DNA of 61,334 nt from JAWXCB01 sp034440455. GTDB lineage: Bacteria > Bacteroidota > Bacteroidia > Chitinophagales > CAIOSU01. The stretch spans positions 1 to 61,334 of the forward strand of contig JAWXCB010000046.1 in NCBI GenBank assembly GCA_034440455.1, in the 5' to 3' direction. The translations under genes were made by a program, and so were the position numbers. Below the pieces are notes generated by a model. The model worked only from the letters and a program-made list of their open reading frames with translations. It did no database searches and was not told the origin of the DNA. Each line of letters starts with the position of its first letter. Within the stretch, counting starts at the first letter, position 1. Shown piece by piece: positions 6,042-14,588 of the stretch.

Positions 6042-8489
6042 ATGAAAGTATTCAAGTTCGGAGGAACATCTGTCGGCACACCGCAAACGATACAAACTGT
6101 TATTAAAATAGTAAAGAAAGAACTCGAAGACGACCGTCTTGTGGTGGTGGTGTCGGCATTTGGCGGAGTTACCGACCAGTTGCTGGATGCTGGAAAAAAA
6201 GCAGGCGTTCGCAACGAAGAATACAAAGACATCCTGCTCGTGCTGGAGAAGCGCCATATTGATTCCGTGAAAGCGCTTATAGACGTGAAGCGGCAGGGTG
6301 GGGTAGTGGCGCAGGTGAAAATGCTGTTCAACGAATTGGGCGACATTCTGCATGGCGTGTTCCTCGTGAAGGAACTCTCGCTGAAAACATTAGATTATGT
6401 GATGAGTTTTGGCGAGCGCATTTCTTCTTACATCGTTACCGAAGCATTTAAGAATCAGCGTATCGAAACGGTGCTTGCCGATGCTGCCGCGCTCATTAAA
6501 ACCGACCGCAACTTTGGCAACGCGCATGTGAACATGCACGAGACAAATGAAAATATCCGCAAGCAATATCTCGGCACACACGCGCTGATTATCTATCCCG
6601 GCTTCATTGGCAGTACGCCCGAAAATGAAGTCACTACGCTCGGCAGAGGAGGCTCTGATTACACGGCATCGCTTGTTGCCGCAGCATTGGGAGCATCGCA
6701 GTTACAAATATGGACGGATGTGGATGGCGTACTAACTATTGACCCGCGCAAGGTGAGCAAAGCATTTCCCATTAAACAGTTGTCGTATGCCGAAGCGATG
6801 GAAATGTCGCACTTTGGCGCAAAGGTGATTTATCCTCCCACTATTCAGCCGGTTTTTAGCAAGAGCATTCCGCTGTGGATTAAAAACACATTCAACCCCG
6901 ATGCGGAAGGTTCGCTGATTACAAAGAAAACATCCGACACAGGTTCGCCCATCAAAGGCATTTCATCAATTGATAACATTGCGCTCTGCACGTTGCACGG
7001 CAGCGGCATGATAGGCGTGGCGGGCATTTCAAAGCGGTTGTTCACCGCGCTTGCAAACAATAAAGTGAATGTGATTTTGATTTCGCAGGCATCATCAGAA
7101 CATTCTATCACGTTTGCCGTGTCGCCCGATGATGGCGTGAAGGCGAAGGAAGCAATCGAAGCGGAATTTGAATTTGAAATCCGCCAGAAGCATATTGAAA
7201 AAGTGGAAGTGGTGAATGACATGTCCATCGTGGCGATTGTGGGCGAGAACATGAAGAAGTCGCGCGGAGTTGCGGGAAAGTTGTTCAGCACACTTGGAAG
7301 AAATGGCATCAACATCGCTGCGATTGCACAGGGTTCATCGGAGTTAAATATTTCATTGGTGGTTGAGAATCGTGAGTTGCGCAAAGCGTTGGGCGCAATC
7401 CATGATTCATTCTTTCTTTCTGAAACGCGCGATGTGCATGTGTTCCTGATGGGCGTGGGCACGATTGGGAATGTGTTGCTCACGCAATTGAATGAACACG
7501 CAAAGCAGCTTGCCGAAGAACATCACATCAACATTAAAGTGGCAGGAATTGCCAACAGCCGCAAGATGCACTTTACCGAAGAAGGCATTTCCATTTCAGC
7601 GTGGAAGAAAAGCTTAGAAGAGCAGGGCGGGAAATCAAACATCCTCAAATTCATTGACAAGATGATTTTCATGAATTTGCCCAATAGCGTTTTCGTTGAC
7701 TGCACCGCAAATGCTGACATTGCAGCGTGCTATAAGAAAGTATTGAACGCGAGCATCTCCATCGTAACACCGAATAAGGTTGCTTGTTCAAGTAAATATT
7801 CCGAATACAAAGAGTTGAAAGAAATCGCGCAGCGCAAGGGAATCAAATTTTTGTTTGAAACCAATGTAGGCGCAGGCTTGCCTGTTATCAGCACGCTGAA
7901 TGATTTGATGAAAAGCGGAGATAAGATTCACAAGATGGAAGCAATTCTTTCAGGAACGCTGAATTATATTTTCAATACTTATAGTAAAACAGTTCCGTTC
8001 AGCGAAGCCGTGAAGCAAGCACAACAAAAGGGATTATCTGAACCCGACCCGCGCATTGATTTGAATGGCATTGATGTTGCGCGTAAGATCTTGATTCTCG
8101 CCCGCGAGAGCGGAGCTAAGCTGGAATATGATGCAATCCAACGCGGAAATTTCCTTCCTGAAAAATGTCAGAAAGCAAAAACACCGGAAGCATTTCTGAA
8201 AGAGTTGGTAAACTATGATGCTGAATTTGAAAATCAACGCGCAGCATTAGAAAAGCAGGGAAAGAAACTGCGCTACGTTGCGACTTATGAAAACGGGAAA
8301 GCATTCACGCGCCTGACGGAGTTTGATATGAGCCATCCGTTTTACTGGATTCAGGGAAAAGACAACATCGTGCTGTTTTATACCGACCGCTATGTGGAGC
8401 AACCATTAGTTGTGCGTGGAGCAGGCGCAGGCGCGGAAGTAACGGCAGCAGGAGTGTTTGCGGATATTATTCGGGTGGCGAATGTGTAA
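6042..8489 (+). CDS. thrA: Bifunctional aspartokinase/homoserine dehydrogenase
   Basis: This fusion catalyses the first and third steps from aspartate to threonine/methionine. The N-terminal kinase begins KFGGTSVG (residues 5-12) and has GRGGSDYTA near 201-209. ACT-type regulatory domains occupy about 310-460 (LHGSGMIGVAGI and IVGENMKKSRGVAGK). The dehydrogenase follows, with the NAD(P) loop GVGTIG near 471 and TPNKVA with Lys579, the conserved homoserine dehydrogenase lysine. The length of 815 matches E. coli ThrA. The ACT domains suggest feedback inhibition by threonine, as known for the family. It leads a threonine operon, with a toxin-antitoxin pair between it and thrB. Confidence 0.97.
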   Translation: MKVFKFGGTSVGTPQTIQTVIKIVKKELEDDRLVVVVSAFGGVTDQLLDAGKKAGVRNEEYKDILLVLEKRHIDSVKALIDVKRQGGVVAQVKMLFNELGDILHGVFLVKELSLKTLDYVMSFGERISSYIVTEAFKNQRIETVLADAAALIKTDRNFGNAHVNMHETNENIRKQYLGTHALIIYPGFIGSTPENEVTTLGRGGSDYTASLVAAALGASQLQIWTDVDGVLTIDPRKVSKAFPIKQLSYAEAMEMSHFGAKVIYPPTIQPVFSKSIPLWIKNTFNPDAEGSLITKKTSDTGSPIKGISSIDNIALCTLHGSGMIGVAGISKRLFTALANNKVNVILISQASSEHSITFAVSPDDGVKAKEAIEAEFEFEIRQKHIEKVEVVNDMSIVAIVGENMKKSRGVAGKLFSTLGRNGINIAAIAQGSSELNISLVVENRELRKALGAIHDSFFLSETRDVHVFLMGVGTIGNVLLTQLNEHAKQLAEEHHINIKVAGIANSRKMHFTEEGISISAWKKSLEEQGGKSNILKFIDKMIFMNLPNSVFVDCTANADIAACYKKVLNASISIVTPNKVACSSKYSEYKELKEIAQRKGIKFLFETNVGAGLPVISTLNDLMKSGDKIHKMEAILSGTLNYIFNTYSKTVPFSEAVKQAQQKGLSEPDPRIDLNGIDVARKILILARESGAKLEYDAIQRGNFLPEKCQKAKTPEAFLKELVNYDAEFENQRAALEKQGKKLRYVATYENGKAFTRLTEFDMSHPFYWIQGKDNIVLFYTDRYVEQPLVVRGAGAGAEVTAAGVFADIIRVANV

Positions 8490-8535
8490 TACTTCTGACT
8501 GTGCGGATGCAGGGACACTTGCTTAACTTTTGGAT

Positions 8536-8543
8536 TAACTTTG
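8536..8543 (+). promoter_or_regulatory. Possible -7 box for the toxin-antitoxin pair
   Basis: TAACTTTG matches the Bacteroidota -7 consensus TAnnTTTG exactly and ends 13 nt before the antitoxin ATG. I see no good TTTG at the expected -33 distance. If real, the toxin-antitoxin pair has its own promoter inside the threonine operon and may also drive thrB and thrC. Confidence 0.4.
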
Positions 8544-8556
8544 ATGAAACGGAATT

Positions 8557-8796
8557 ATGAAACTTGAAATCTCAGATTTTCAATTAGAGGGAGCTGGCAT
8601 GGATGAACAAAAGCTAAAGCTGGAACTGGCGGTTTTCCTGTTTGAGAAAAATATTTTCACGCTTGGCAAAGCGGCTGAATTTTGCGCCTTGCATAAATTA
8701 CAGATGCAACAGGAACTGGCAAAAAGAGCAATTCCGCTGCACTACACAATGGAAATGTATGAGCAGGACTTGGAAGTAATTAAAAAAGGATTGTGA
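8557..8796 (+). CDS. Antitoxin, UPF0175 family
   Basis: The 79-residue protein has the pattern LKLELAVFLFEKNIFTLGKAAEFCALHK, the short helical region typical of UPF0175 proteins, which accompany DUF3368 PIN-like proteins. The helices around residues 24-50 probably form the DNA-binding part, and the C-terminal YEQDLEVIKKGL the toxin contact. Its stop overlaps the toxin start as GTGA, implying translational coupling. It likely represses its own promoter, as other VapB-like antitoxins do. It lies 67 nt after thrA. Confidence 0.82.
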   Translation: MKLEISDFQLEGAGMDEQKLKLELAVFLFEKNIFTLGKAAEFCALHKLQMQQELAKRAIPLHYTMEMYEQDLEVIKKGL

Positions 8797-9287
8797 TTGC
8801 CGTTGTAAGCGATACGTCCCGCATAGCCAACTTGATTGTAATCGGGGAATTGTCCCTGCTTCAGCGCATTTATGAGAAAATAATCATCCCGCCAAAAGTT
8901 CATGCAGAAGTAATTGCGTTGGAGAAATTCAATGTTGATTTATCGGTTTTTTTGAAAGCGAAATGGATTGAAGTTTTAACCCCCGATAAAGAACATCTCG
9001 CTCTTGTCCGTAAATATTTATTTGACGAAGGTGAAACGGAAGCGATTGCGCTCGGACTTCAGATTCATGCCGATGTGCTGTTAATTGATGAATTAGACGG
9101 CAGAAGGGCGGCAAATCAGCTTGGGCTTGAAACAACCGGGCTCCTGGGCGTTATCGCTAAAGCTAAAAAACAGCGCATCATACTATCGGCAAAAATCCTG
9201 TTTGATAAATTGATAATCGAAGCAGGATTCAGAGTCGGAAAAGATTTGTATGACAGGGTATTATCAGACCTTGATGAAATTTCTTGA
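8793..9287 (+). CDS. DUF3368 PIN-like toxin
   Basis: At 164 residues, it begins VVSDTSRIANL, with Asp7 in the position of the first PIN-domain acidic residue, and continues with DEGETEAIALGLQ and LLIDELDGRRAA, which carry the other acidic residues of the family. PIN-domain toxins are Mg-dependent RNases (VapC-like); RNase activity is inferred here. The start is GTG at 8793, overlapping the antitoxin stop. The gene ends 44 nt before thrB, so the pair sits inside the threonine operon. All visible catalytic acidic residues are present, so the toxin looks intact. Confidence 0.82.
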   Translation: MIAVVSDTSRIANLIVIGELSLLQRIYEKIIIPPKVHAEVIALEKFNVDLSVFLKAKWIEVLTPDKEHLALVRKYLFDEGETEAIALGLQIHADVLLIDELDGRRAANQLGLETTGLLGVIAKAKKQRIILSAKILFDKLIIEAGFRVGKDLYDRVLSDLDEIS

Positions 9288-9331
9288 ATATGGATGCTAA
9301 CTGCCCCGCATTTAATGCCGTATAAACTTCC

Positions 9332-10261
9332 ATGCCCAAATCCCTCAAAATATTCTCTCCCGCCACTGTAGCCAACGTAGGTTCCGGTTTCGATATTCTT
9401 GGTTTTGCATTGGAAAATCCGGGTGATGAAATGATTGTCCGCCTTTCCAACAAGTCGGGCATTCGCATTATCAATAAAACGCCTTATTCCAATATCCCCG
9501 AGCAGCCTGAACAAAACGTGAGCGGAATTTCGCTGCAAGCGATGCTTGATAAATTAGGAAGCAAGCAAGGATTTGAAATTGAAATTCTAAAGAAAATCAT
9601 GCCGGGCAGCGGATTGGGTTCAAGCGCGGCAAGTTCAGTAGCGAGCGTATTTGCCGCGAATGAGTTGATGGGAAATCCATTTACTGCGGTGGAGATGGTA
9701 TCGTTTGCCGCAGAAGGCGAACGCTATGTAACAGGTGTTGCACATGCCGATAATGTGGCGCCTGCAATGCTTGGCGGATTTGTGTTAATCAGAAGCTACA
9801 AGCCATTGGATATTATCAAGTTGGATTTTCCAAAAGGATTGCATTGTGCTGTGGTACATCCGCAGATTGAAGTGCGCACGGAAGATGCGCGTAAAATTCT
9901 GAAAGATAAAATCACGCTGAAAGATGCAGTGATTCAATGGGGAAATGTGGCGGGGCTTATTGCAGGCTTGTATAAAGGTGATTATGAATTGATCGGCAGG
10001 TCGTTGCAGGATGTTGTCATTGAACCTGTGCGCTCTGTATTGATTCCCGGATTTGATTCTGTGAAGAAAGCAGCGATGGATGCGGGCGCGCTTGGTTGCA
10101 CCATCTCCGGCTCAGGACCTTCGATGTTTGCATTATGTTCATCAAAAGTTACTGCCGAGCGTGTTGCTGTGCAAATGAGTGAAACCTTTAGCGACAATGG
10201 CATTGAAAATGAATTCTTTTTCTGCCGCGTGGCAGAGCATGGACCAAGAATTATTGATTAA
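9332..10261 (+). CDS. thrB: Homoserine kinase
   Basis: ThrB phosphorylates homoserine with ATP in the fourth step to threonine. It is a GHMP kinase of 309 residues with the ATP-binding PGSGLGSSAASS at residues 91-102, an N-terminal SPATVANVGSGFDILGFAL block, and the C-terminal GCTISGSGPSMFAL motif. These are the three standard GHMP motifs. The ATG at 9332 begins MPKSLKIFSPA, appropriate for the family. Its stop TAA ends 1 nt before the ATG of thrC. Confidence 0.96.
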   Translation: MPKSLKIFSPATVANVGSGFDILGFALENPGDEMIVRLSNKSGIRIINKTPYSNIPEQPEQNVSGISLQAMLDKLGSKQGFEIEILKKIMPGSGLGSSAASSVASVFAANELMGNPFTAVEMVSFAAEGERYVTGVAHADNVAPAMLGGFVLIRSYKPLDIIKLDFPKGLHCAVVHPQIEVRTEDARKILKDKITLKDAVIQWGNVAGLIAGLYKGDYELIGRSLQDVVIEPVRSVLIPGFDSVKKAAMDAGALGCTISGSGPSMFALCSSKVTAERVAVQMSETFSDNGIENEFFFCRVAEHGPRIID

Positions 10262-10262
10262 C

Positions 10263-11582
10263 ATGAAATTCTACAGTACTAATAATAAATCACTCAGAGT
10301 TTCCTTGCAGGAAGCCGTGTTGAAAGGGCTTGCCGATGATGGAGGCTTGTTTATGCCGGAGCGTATTCCGCAATTGCCCGCTGATTTATTTACTTCTCTC
10401 GCGTCAGCGTCCGCTGGTGCGCTTGAGAGCCAAAGCGCTGAACTTGCTTTTGCAGTTGCTGAAGCGTTCTTGGGTGAAGATATTTCCGCAGCTAAACTTC
10501 AGCGCATCGTTTCCGAAACTATTGACTTCCCGATTCCTTTGGTGAAAGTGAAAGAAGGAGTTTATTCGCTTGAACTTTTTCACGGACCTACGCTTGCTTT
10601 TAAAGATGTGGGCGCGCGCTTCATGGCGCGTATGCTTACACATTTCCGTGAAAAGAAGGAACAAGATATTACTGTACTGGTTGCCACATCAGGTGATACG
10701 GGCAGCGCGGTGGCAAATGGTTTTCTGGGTGTGAAAGGAATGAAGGTCGTTATCCTTTATCCCAGCGGGAAGGTGAGCGAGATTCAGGAAAAGCAATTAA
10801 CTACACTTGGTCAGAATATCACCGCACTTGAAATCAAAGGAACATTTGATGATTGTCAGCGCTTAGTGAAGCAGGCATTTTCCGATAGAGAATTGACACA
10901 GCAAATCACGCTCACTTCTGCGAATTCTATCAATGTAGCAAGACTGATTCCGCAGATATTTTATTATTTGATTGCTTATGCGCAAGTTTTAGAAAAGAAT
11001 CTGCCGGTTGTAATTTGTGTCCCCAGTGGAAATTTCGGCAATCTTACTGCCGGATTAATTGCAAAGCGCATGGGACTACCGGTTGAGAAATTTATCGCGG
11101 CAACAAATACGAACGACATTGTTCCAAACTATTTATCTACGGGAAATTTTTCACCAAAGTCTTCTGTTCAAACAATCTCCAATGCGATGGATGTCGGCAA
11201 TCCGAGCAATTTTGTCCGTATGCTTGACTTGTATGCAAACGATGTGCATGTGATGCGGCAGGATATTACGGGCTATCATTTCACAGACGATGAAACACGT
11301 CAAACGATGAAAGCTGTATATGAAAATCACGGCTATCTGCTTGACCCGCATGGTGCTGTGGGATTTGCAGCATTAGATAATTATTTGACCAAGAACAAAG
11401 CAACAGGAATTTTTCTTGAAACAGCGCACCCCGTAAAATTTCTTGATGTTGTTGAAGAAACGGTTGGTAAGAAAATTGAAATCCCAGAGCGGCTTGCGGC
11501 ATGTATGTCAAAACCCAAGAAGGCTCTGTTGATGGAGAATTCTTATGCAGCTTTGAAAGCATTTTTGTTTAAAAATAGTTAG
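10263..11582 (+). CDS. thrC: Threonine synthase
   Basis: ThrC converts O-phosphohomoserine to threonine using pyridoxal phosphate. The protein has 439 residues from the ATG at 10263 (MKFYSTNNKSLRVSLQEAV); an upstream in-frame ATG at 10179 would run far back into thrB and is not needed. The PLP lysine is K114 in HGPTLAFKDVGARFM, and ATSGDTGSAVANGF and CVPSGNFGNL are the phosphate- and PLP-binding loops. The order thrA-thrB-thrC is the classical one. No terminator is visible in the 111 nt before the next gene. Confidence 0.96.
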   Translation: MKFYSTNNKSLRVSLQEAVLKGLADDGGLFMPERIPQLPADLFTSLASASAGALESQSAELAFAVAEAFLGEDISAAKLQRIVSETIDFPIPLVKVKEGVYSLELFHGPTLAFKDVGARFMARMLTHFREKKEQDITVLVATSGDTGSAVANGFLGVKGMKVVILYPSGKVSEIQEKQLTTLGQNITALEIKGTFDDCQRLVKQAFSDRELTQQITLTSANSINVARLIPQIFYYLIAYAQVLEKNLPVVICVPSGNFGNLTAGLIAKRMGLPVEKFIAATNTNDIVPNYLSTGNFSPKSSVQTISNAMDVGNPSNFVRMLDLYANDVHVMRQDITGYHFTDDETRQTMKAVYENHGYLLDPHGAVGFAALDNYLTKNKATGIFLETAHPVKFLDVVEETVGKKIEIPERLAACMSKPKKALLMENSYAALKAFLFKNS

Positions 11583-11693
11583 TTCACGCTCTATTCATTT
11601 ACAGAGTTTCAGGCTACTTTACAGTGCAAGCAATCTAAGCGTAGCAATTTTTCCTTAATTATGTTGAAACAACTGCGTGATTTGGTATAACTA

Positions 11694-13472
11694 ATGTGCG
11701 GATTCACAGGATATTACAGCAAGACGCATCCGGTGGATGAGCAGGTTTTTCATGCAATGACGGAAAGCCTGAAGCATCGTGGCCCCGATGGTGTTGGATA
11801 TTATTTTTCATCTGACCGCAAAACGGCAATCGGACATACGCGCCTTGCCATTATTGATTTAAGCGAATCGGGCAAACAGCCAATGAGCAATGAAGATGGA
11901 ACGCTTTGGTTGGCGAGTAATGGCGAAATTTATAACTATAAGGAGTTGAGAATTGAGTTGCAGAAAAAAGGTCATGTTTTCAAGTCAACGACAGATGTGG
12001 AAGTGATTTTACACGGCTATGAAGAGTGGGGCAGTGCAGTGGTGAATAAATTAGAGGGCATGTTTGCTTTTGTCGTTTGGGATGAAAAGAAATCGTTTTT
12101 TTTTCTCGCGCGTGACAGGTTCGGCATGAAGCCATTATATTATTATGCAGATGAGGAGAGATTTGTTTTTGCTTCTGAATTGAAAGGAATTATTTCCGAC
12201 AAGTCTGTTCCCCGCGAAATTAATTATTCCGCGCTGATGGATTATCTGACCTACCGCTACGTGCCTTCCCCGAAATCCATTTTTAAAAACATCAGCAAAT
12301 TACCTCCGGCTCATTTTCTCGAATATTCCAACGGCAGCATTTCTGCGCCTTCCCGCTACTGGGATTTGCCCCGCATGAATACGGTTAAAACATTCGATAA
12401 TGCCGTGAACGAAGCGCGGCAATATTTGAAAGATTCAATTGAAAAACATTTGTTGAGTGATGTGCCGCTCGGCTTGTTTCTTAGCGGAGGACTTGATTCG
12501 GGAGCCATTGCTTATTTCCTTTCAACGCTTGGCTATCAAGCGGAAAGTTTTACAATGGGTTTTAATGATTGGGCGCAGAGTGAACATGAACTTGCTTCCC
12601 TCACTGCAAAAACTTTCCGGCATCCGCTTCACTCGAAAATGATTGGCGCTGAAAGCATTTATGCGATGAAGGAACTCGCATATTTTTTTGATGAGCCCCT
12701 TGCTGACGTATCAATTATCCCGACATATCTCAACAGCAAAGAAGCGCGGCAACATGTTAAATCGGTGTTGTCTGGCGATGGTGGCGATGAAGTATTTGCA
12801 GGCTACACCTGGCATCAGGGGTTCGCAGCTTTGATTGAAGAACAGGAAGGCGGAATGAAAACAACTGCTTCAGGAGTGCGCGTTATTCCGGCTGCCGTAG
12901 ATTATTATGCGCTCAATTTTGCAGCATCAAGAATCAACCATGAAAATTTGCGTTTTTTGCTGTGTGATGATTTGCACAAGGAAATTACCGAACGGGAAGA
13001 CTGGCTTTATTTAAAAAATTTTGAGCAGGGGATGTCGCCTGTTAAATCCTTGCAACTGCTGGATTTCAGAACTTTCCTTTCCGAAATGGCGCTGACAAAA
13101 GTTGATCGTGTAAGCATGGCATGTTCGCTTGAAGTGCGGATGCCTTTTCTTGACCGACAGTTAGTGGAATACATGTTTTCCCTTGATGAAAGTGTTTATT
13201 TTCAACCGGGAAAAAATAAAACCGTGCTCAGGGAAATGCTGAATGGGAGAATAGACAAGGGGGTATTGAACAAACCCAAAAGCGGTTTTGTGGGACCGAA
13301 TACGCTCTATGACGACTCTGATTTTTTTAAAGAAACATTGAGCGGAGCATCTCTTGTGAAAGATGGTTTGATCAACCAAATAGCCATAGATAGCTGGATG
13401 CAGCAACGTGATTTCAATAAATTATGGTCGCTTGCAGTGTTAGAGATGTGGTATTCAACATGGGTTAAATAA
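11694..13472 (+). CDS. Asparagine synthetase-like amidotransferase (copy 1)
   Basis: This 592-residue protein has an N-terminal glutaminase domain beginning MCGFTGYY, with the catalytic nucleophile Cys2 after Met removal, and a C-terminal synthetase domain with the ATP-pyrophosphatase loop SGGLDSGA near residue 264. The conserved SGDGGDEVFAGY and LEVRMPFLDR segments are present. Family members either make asparagine or, in glycan clusters, amidate sugar acids. A GT4 glycosyltransferase follows 7 nt later and a second copy after that, so I favour a glycan role for at least one of the pair, though asparagine synthesis is possible. Confidence 0.9.
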   Translation: MCGFTGYYSKTHPVDEQVFHAMTESLKHRGPDGVGYYFSSDRKTAIGHTRLAIIDLSESGKQPMSNEDGTLWLASNGEIYNYKELRIELQKKGHVFKSTTDVEVILHGYEEWGSAVVNKLEGMFAFVVWDEKKSFFFLARDRFGMKPLYYYADEERFVFASELKGIISDKSVPREINYSALMDYLTYRYVPSPKSIFKNISKLPPAHFLEYSNGSISAPSRYWDLPRMNTVKTFDNAVNEARQYLKDSIEKHLLSDVPLGLFLSGGLDSGAIAYFLSTLGYQAESFTMGFNDWAQSEHELASLTAKTFRHPLHSKMIGAESIYAMKELAYFFDEPLADVSIIPTYLNSKEARQHVKSVLSGDGGDEVFAGYTWHQGFAALIEEQEGGMKTTASGVRVIPAAVDYYALNFAASRINHENLRFLLCDDLHKEITEREDWLYLKNFEQGMSPVKSLQLLDFRTFLSEMALTKVDRVSMACSLEVRMPFLDRQLVEYMFSLDESVYFQPGKNKTVLREMLNGRIDKGVLNKPKSGFVGPNTLYDDSDFFKETLSGASLVKDGLINQIAIDSWMQQRDFNKLWSLAVLEMWYSTWVK

Positions 13473-13479
13473 GTCTCGG

Positions 13480-14571
13480 ATGAACGACAGCAAACGCAGA
13501 ATCGCAATTGTATCAACCAATAAGGAAAAGTATTCCGAAACATTTATTCGTGCGCATGTAACTAAACTCCCGTATTATGTTTTTTATCTGCACACAGGAT
13601 ATTTGCCCACAAAGTACGGTATGGAAGATTTGCCGCTCGCCTGCGGTGCCGATGCAGAGAATAAAACGCTGCTGAAGTTGTCTATCAAAAAATTCTTTAT
13701 TGAAAACAAAATTGAACTCGTCCTTGCGCAATATGGACCTTCCGGTGTAAAGATGATGGACATTTGCAGTGAGTTGAATATCCCACTCATTGTTTATTTC
13801 AGAGGATATGATGCTTACCGCGAAGACATGCTGAAGGAGTATGCCGCTGATTATCGAAAATTATTTCAAACAGCATCGGCTCTTTTTGTGGTTTCGAATG
13901 CCATGAAAGCGCAATTGCAGCGGCTGGGCGCGCAGGCTGAAAAAATTTATTACAACCCAAGCGGTGCTGATACAGAAGTATTTCAATATCATGATGCCGG
14001 TAAGAATCCACCTGTCTTTTTAGCCACAGGTCGCTTTGAAGCATCAAAAAGTCCGCATCTCACCATTCTGGCTTTTGAGAAAGCGCTTCTGCAAATACCG
14101 GATGCTAGATTGGTAATGGTGGGCGAAGGATACTTGTTGGAAGCATGTAAAATTTTAACGAAAGCGTTGAAGATAGAACATGCGGTAACATTTAAAGGCA
14201 TCGTGTCGCACAAAGAAGTCGCGAAATTAATGTCGCAATGCAGAGCGTTTGTTCAGCACTCCGTTACTACGCCATCTAATGACACGGAAGGCACACCGGT
14301 AGCCGTCATGGAAGCAAGCGCGTCAGGATTGCCTGTTATTGCCACGCTCCACGCAGGAATTCCAGAAGTGGTTGAACAGGATAAAACAGGCTTCTTGGTT
14401 GAAGAAGGCGATATAGATGGAATGGCTCAGTATATTATTAACTTAGGAGAGAATGCTGCGCTTGCTTCCATGCTTGGAGAAGCAGGCAGACGGAAAATTA
14501 CAAGGGATTTCACCGCGCAGAAAAATATTGAAAGACTCACGACAGTGATTGAGCGGCTTCTTCATCACTAA
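13480..14571 (+). CDS. GT4-family glycosyltransferase
   Basis: The 363-residue protein has two Rossmann-like halves typical of GT-B enzymes. The donor-binding half starts near ATGRFEASKSPHLTI and includes VGEGYLLE and the E-x7-E motif in EGTPVAVMEASASGLPVIA. It resembles WcaL/Exo-type retaining glycosyltransferases that add a sugar to a lipid-linked or exported glycan from a nucleotide sugar. There is no transmembrane segment, so it is cytoplasmic or membrane-peripheral. It is tightly placed between two amidotransferase genes (7 nt and 17 nt), implying co-transcription and a common glycan product. Donor and acceptor cannot be told from sequence. Confidence 0.9.
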   Translation: MNDSKRRIAIVSTNKEKYSETFIRAHVTKLPYYVFYLHTGYLPTKYGMEDLPLACGADAENKTLLKLSIKKFFIENKIELVLAQYGPSGVKMMDICSELNIPLIVYFRGYDAYREDMLKEYAADYRKLFQTASALFVVSNAMKAQLQRLGAQAEKIYYNPSGADTEVFQYHDAGKNPPVFLATGRFEASKSPHLTILAFEKALLQIPDARLVMVGEGYLLEACKILTKALKIEHAVTFKGIVSHKEVAKLMSQCRAFVQHSVTTPSNDTEGTPVAVMEASASGLPVIATLHAGIPEVVEQDKTGFLVEEGDIDGMAQYIINLGENAALASMLGEAGRRKITRDFTAQKNIERLTTVIERLLHH

Positions 14572-14588
14572 TTTATATCCATCCTGAA

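Noticed and set aside
10179..10262. Upstream extension of thrC
   Set aside because: It overlaps thrB extensively in another frame; the ATG at 10263 gives the canonical N-terminus one base after the thrB stop.
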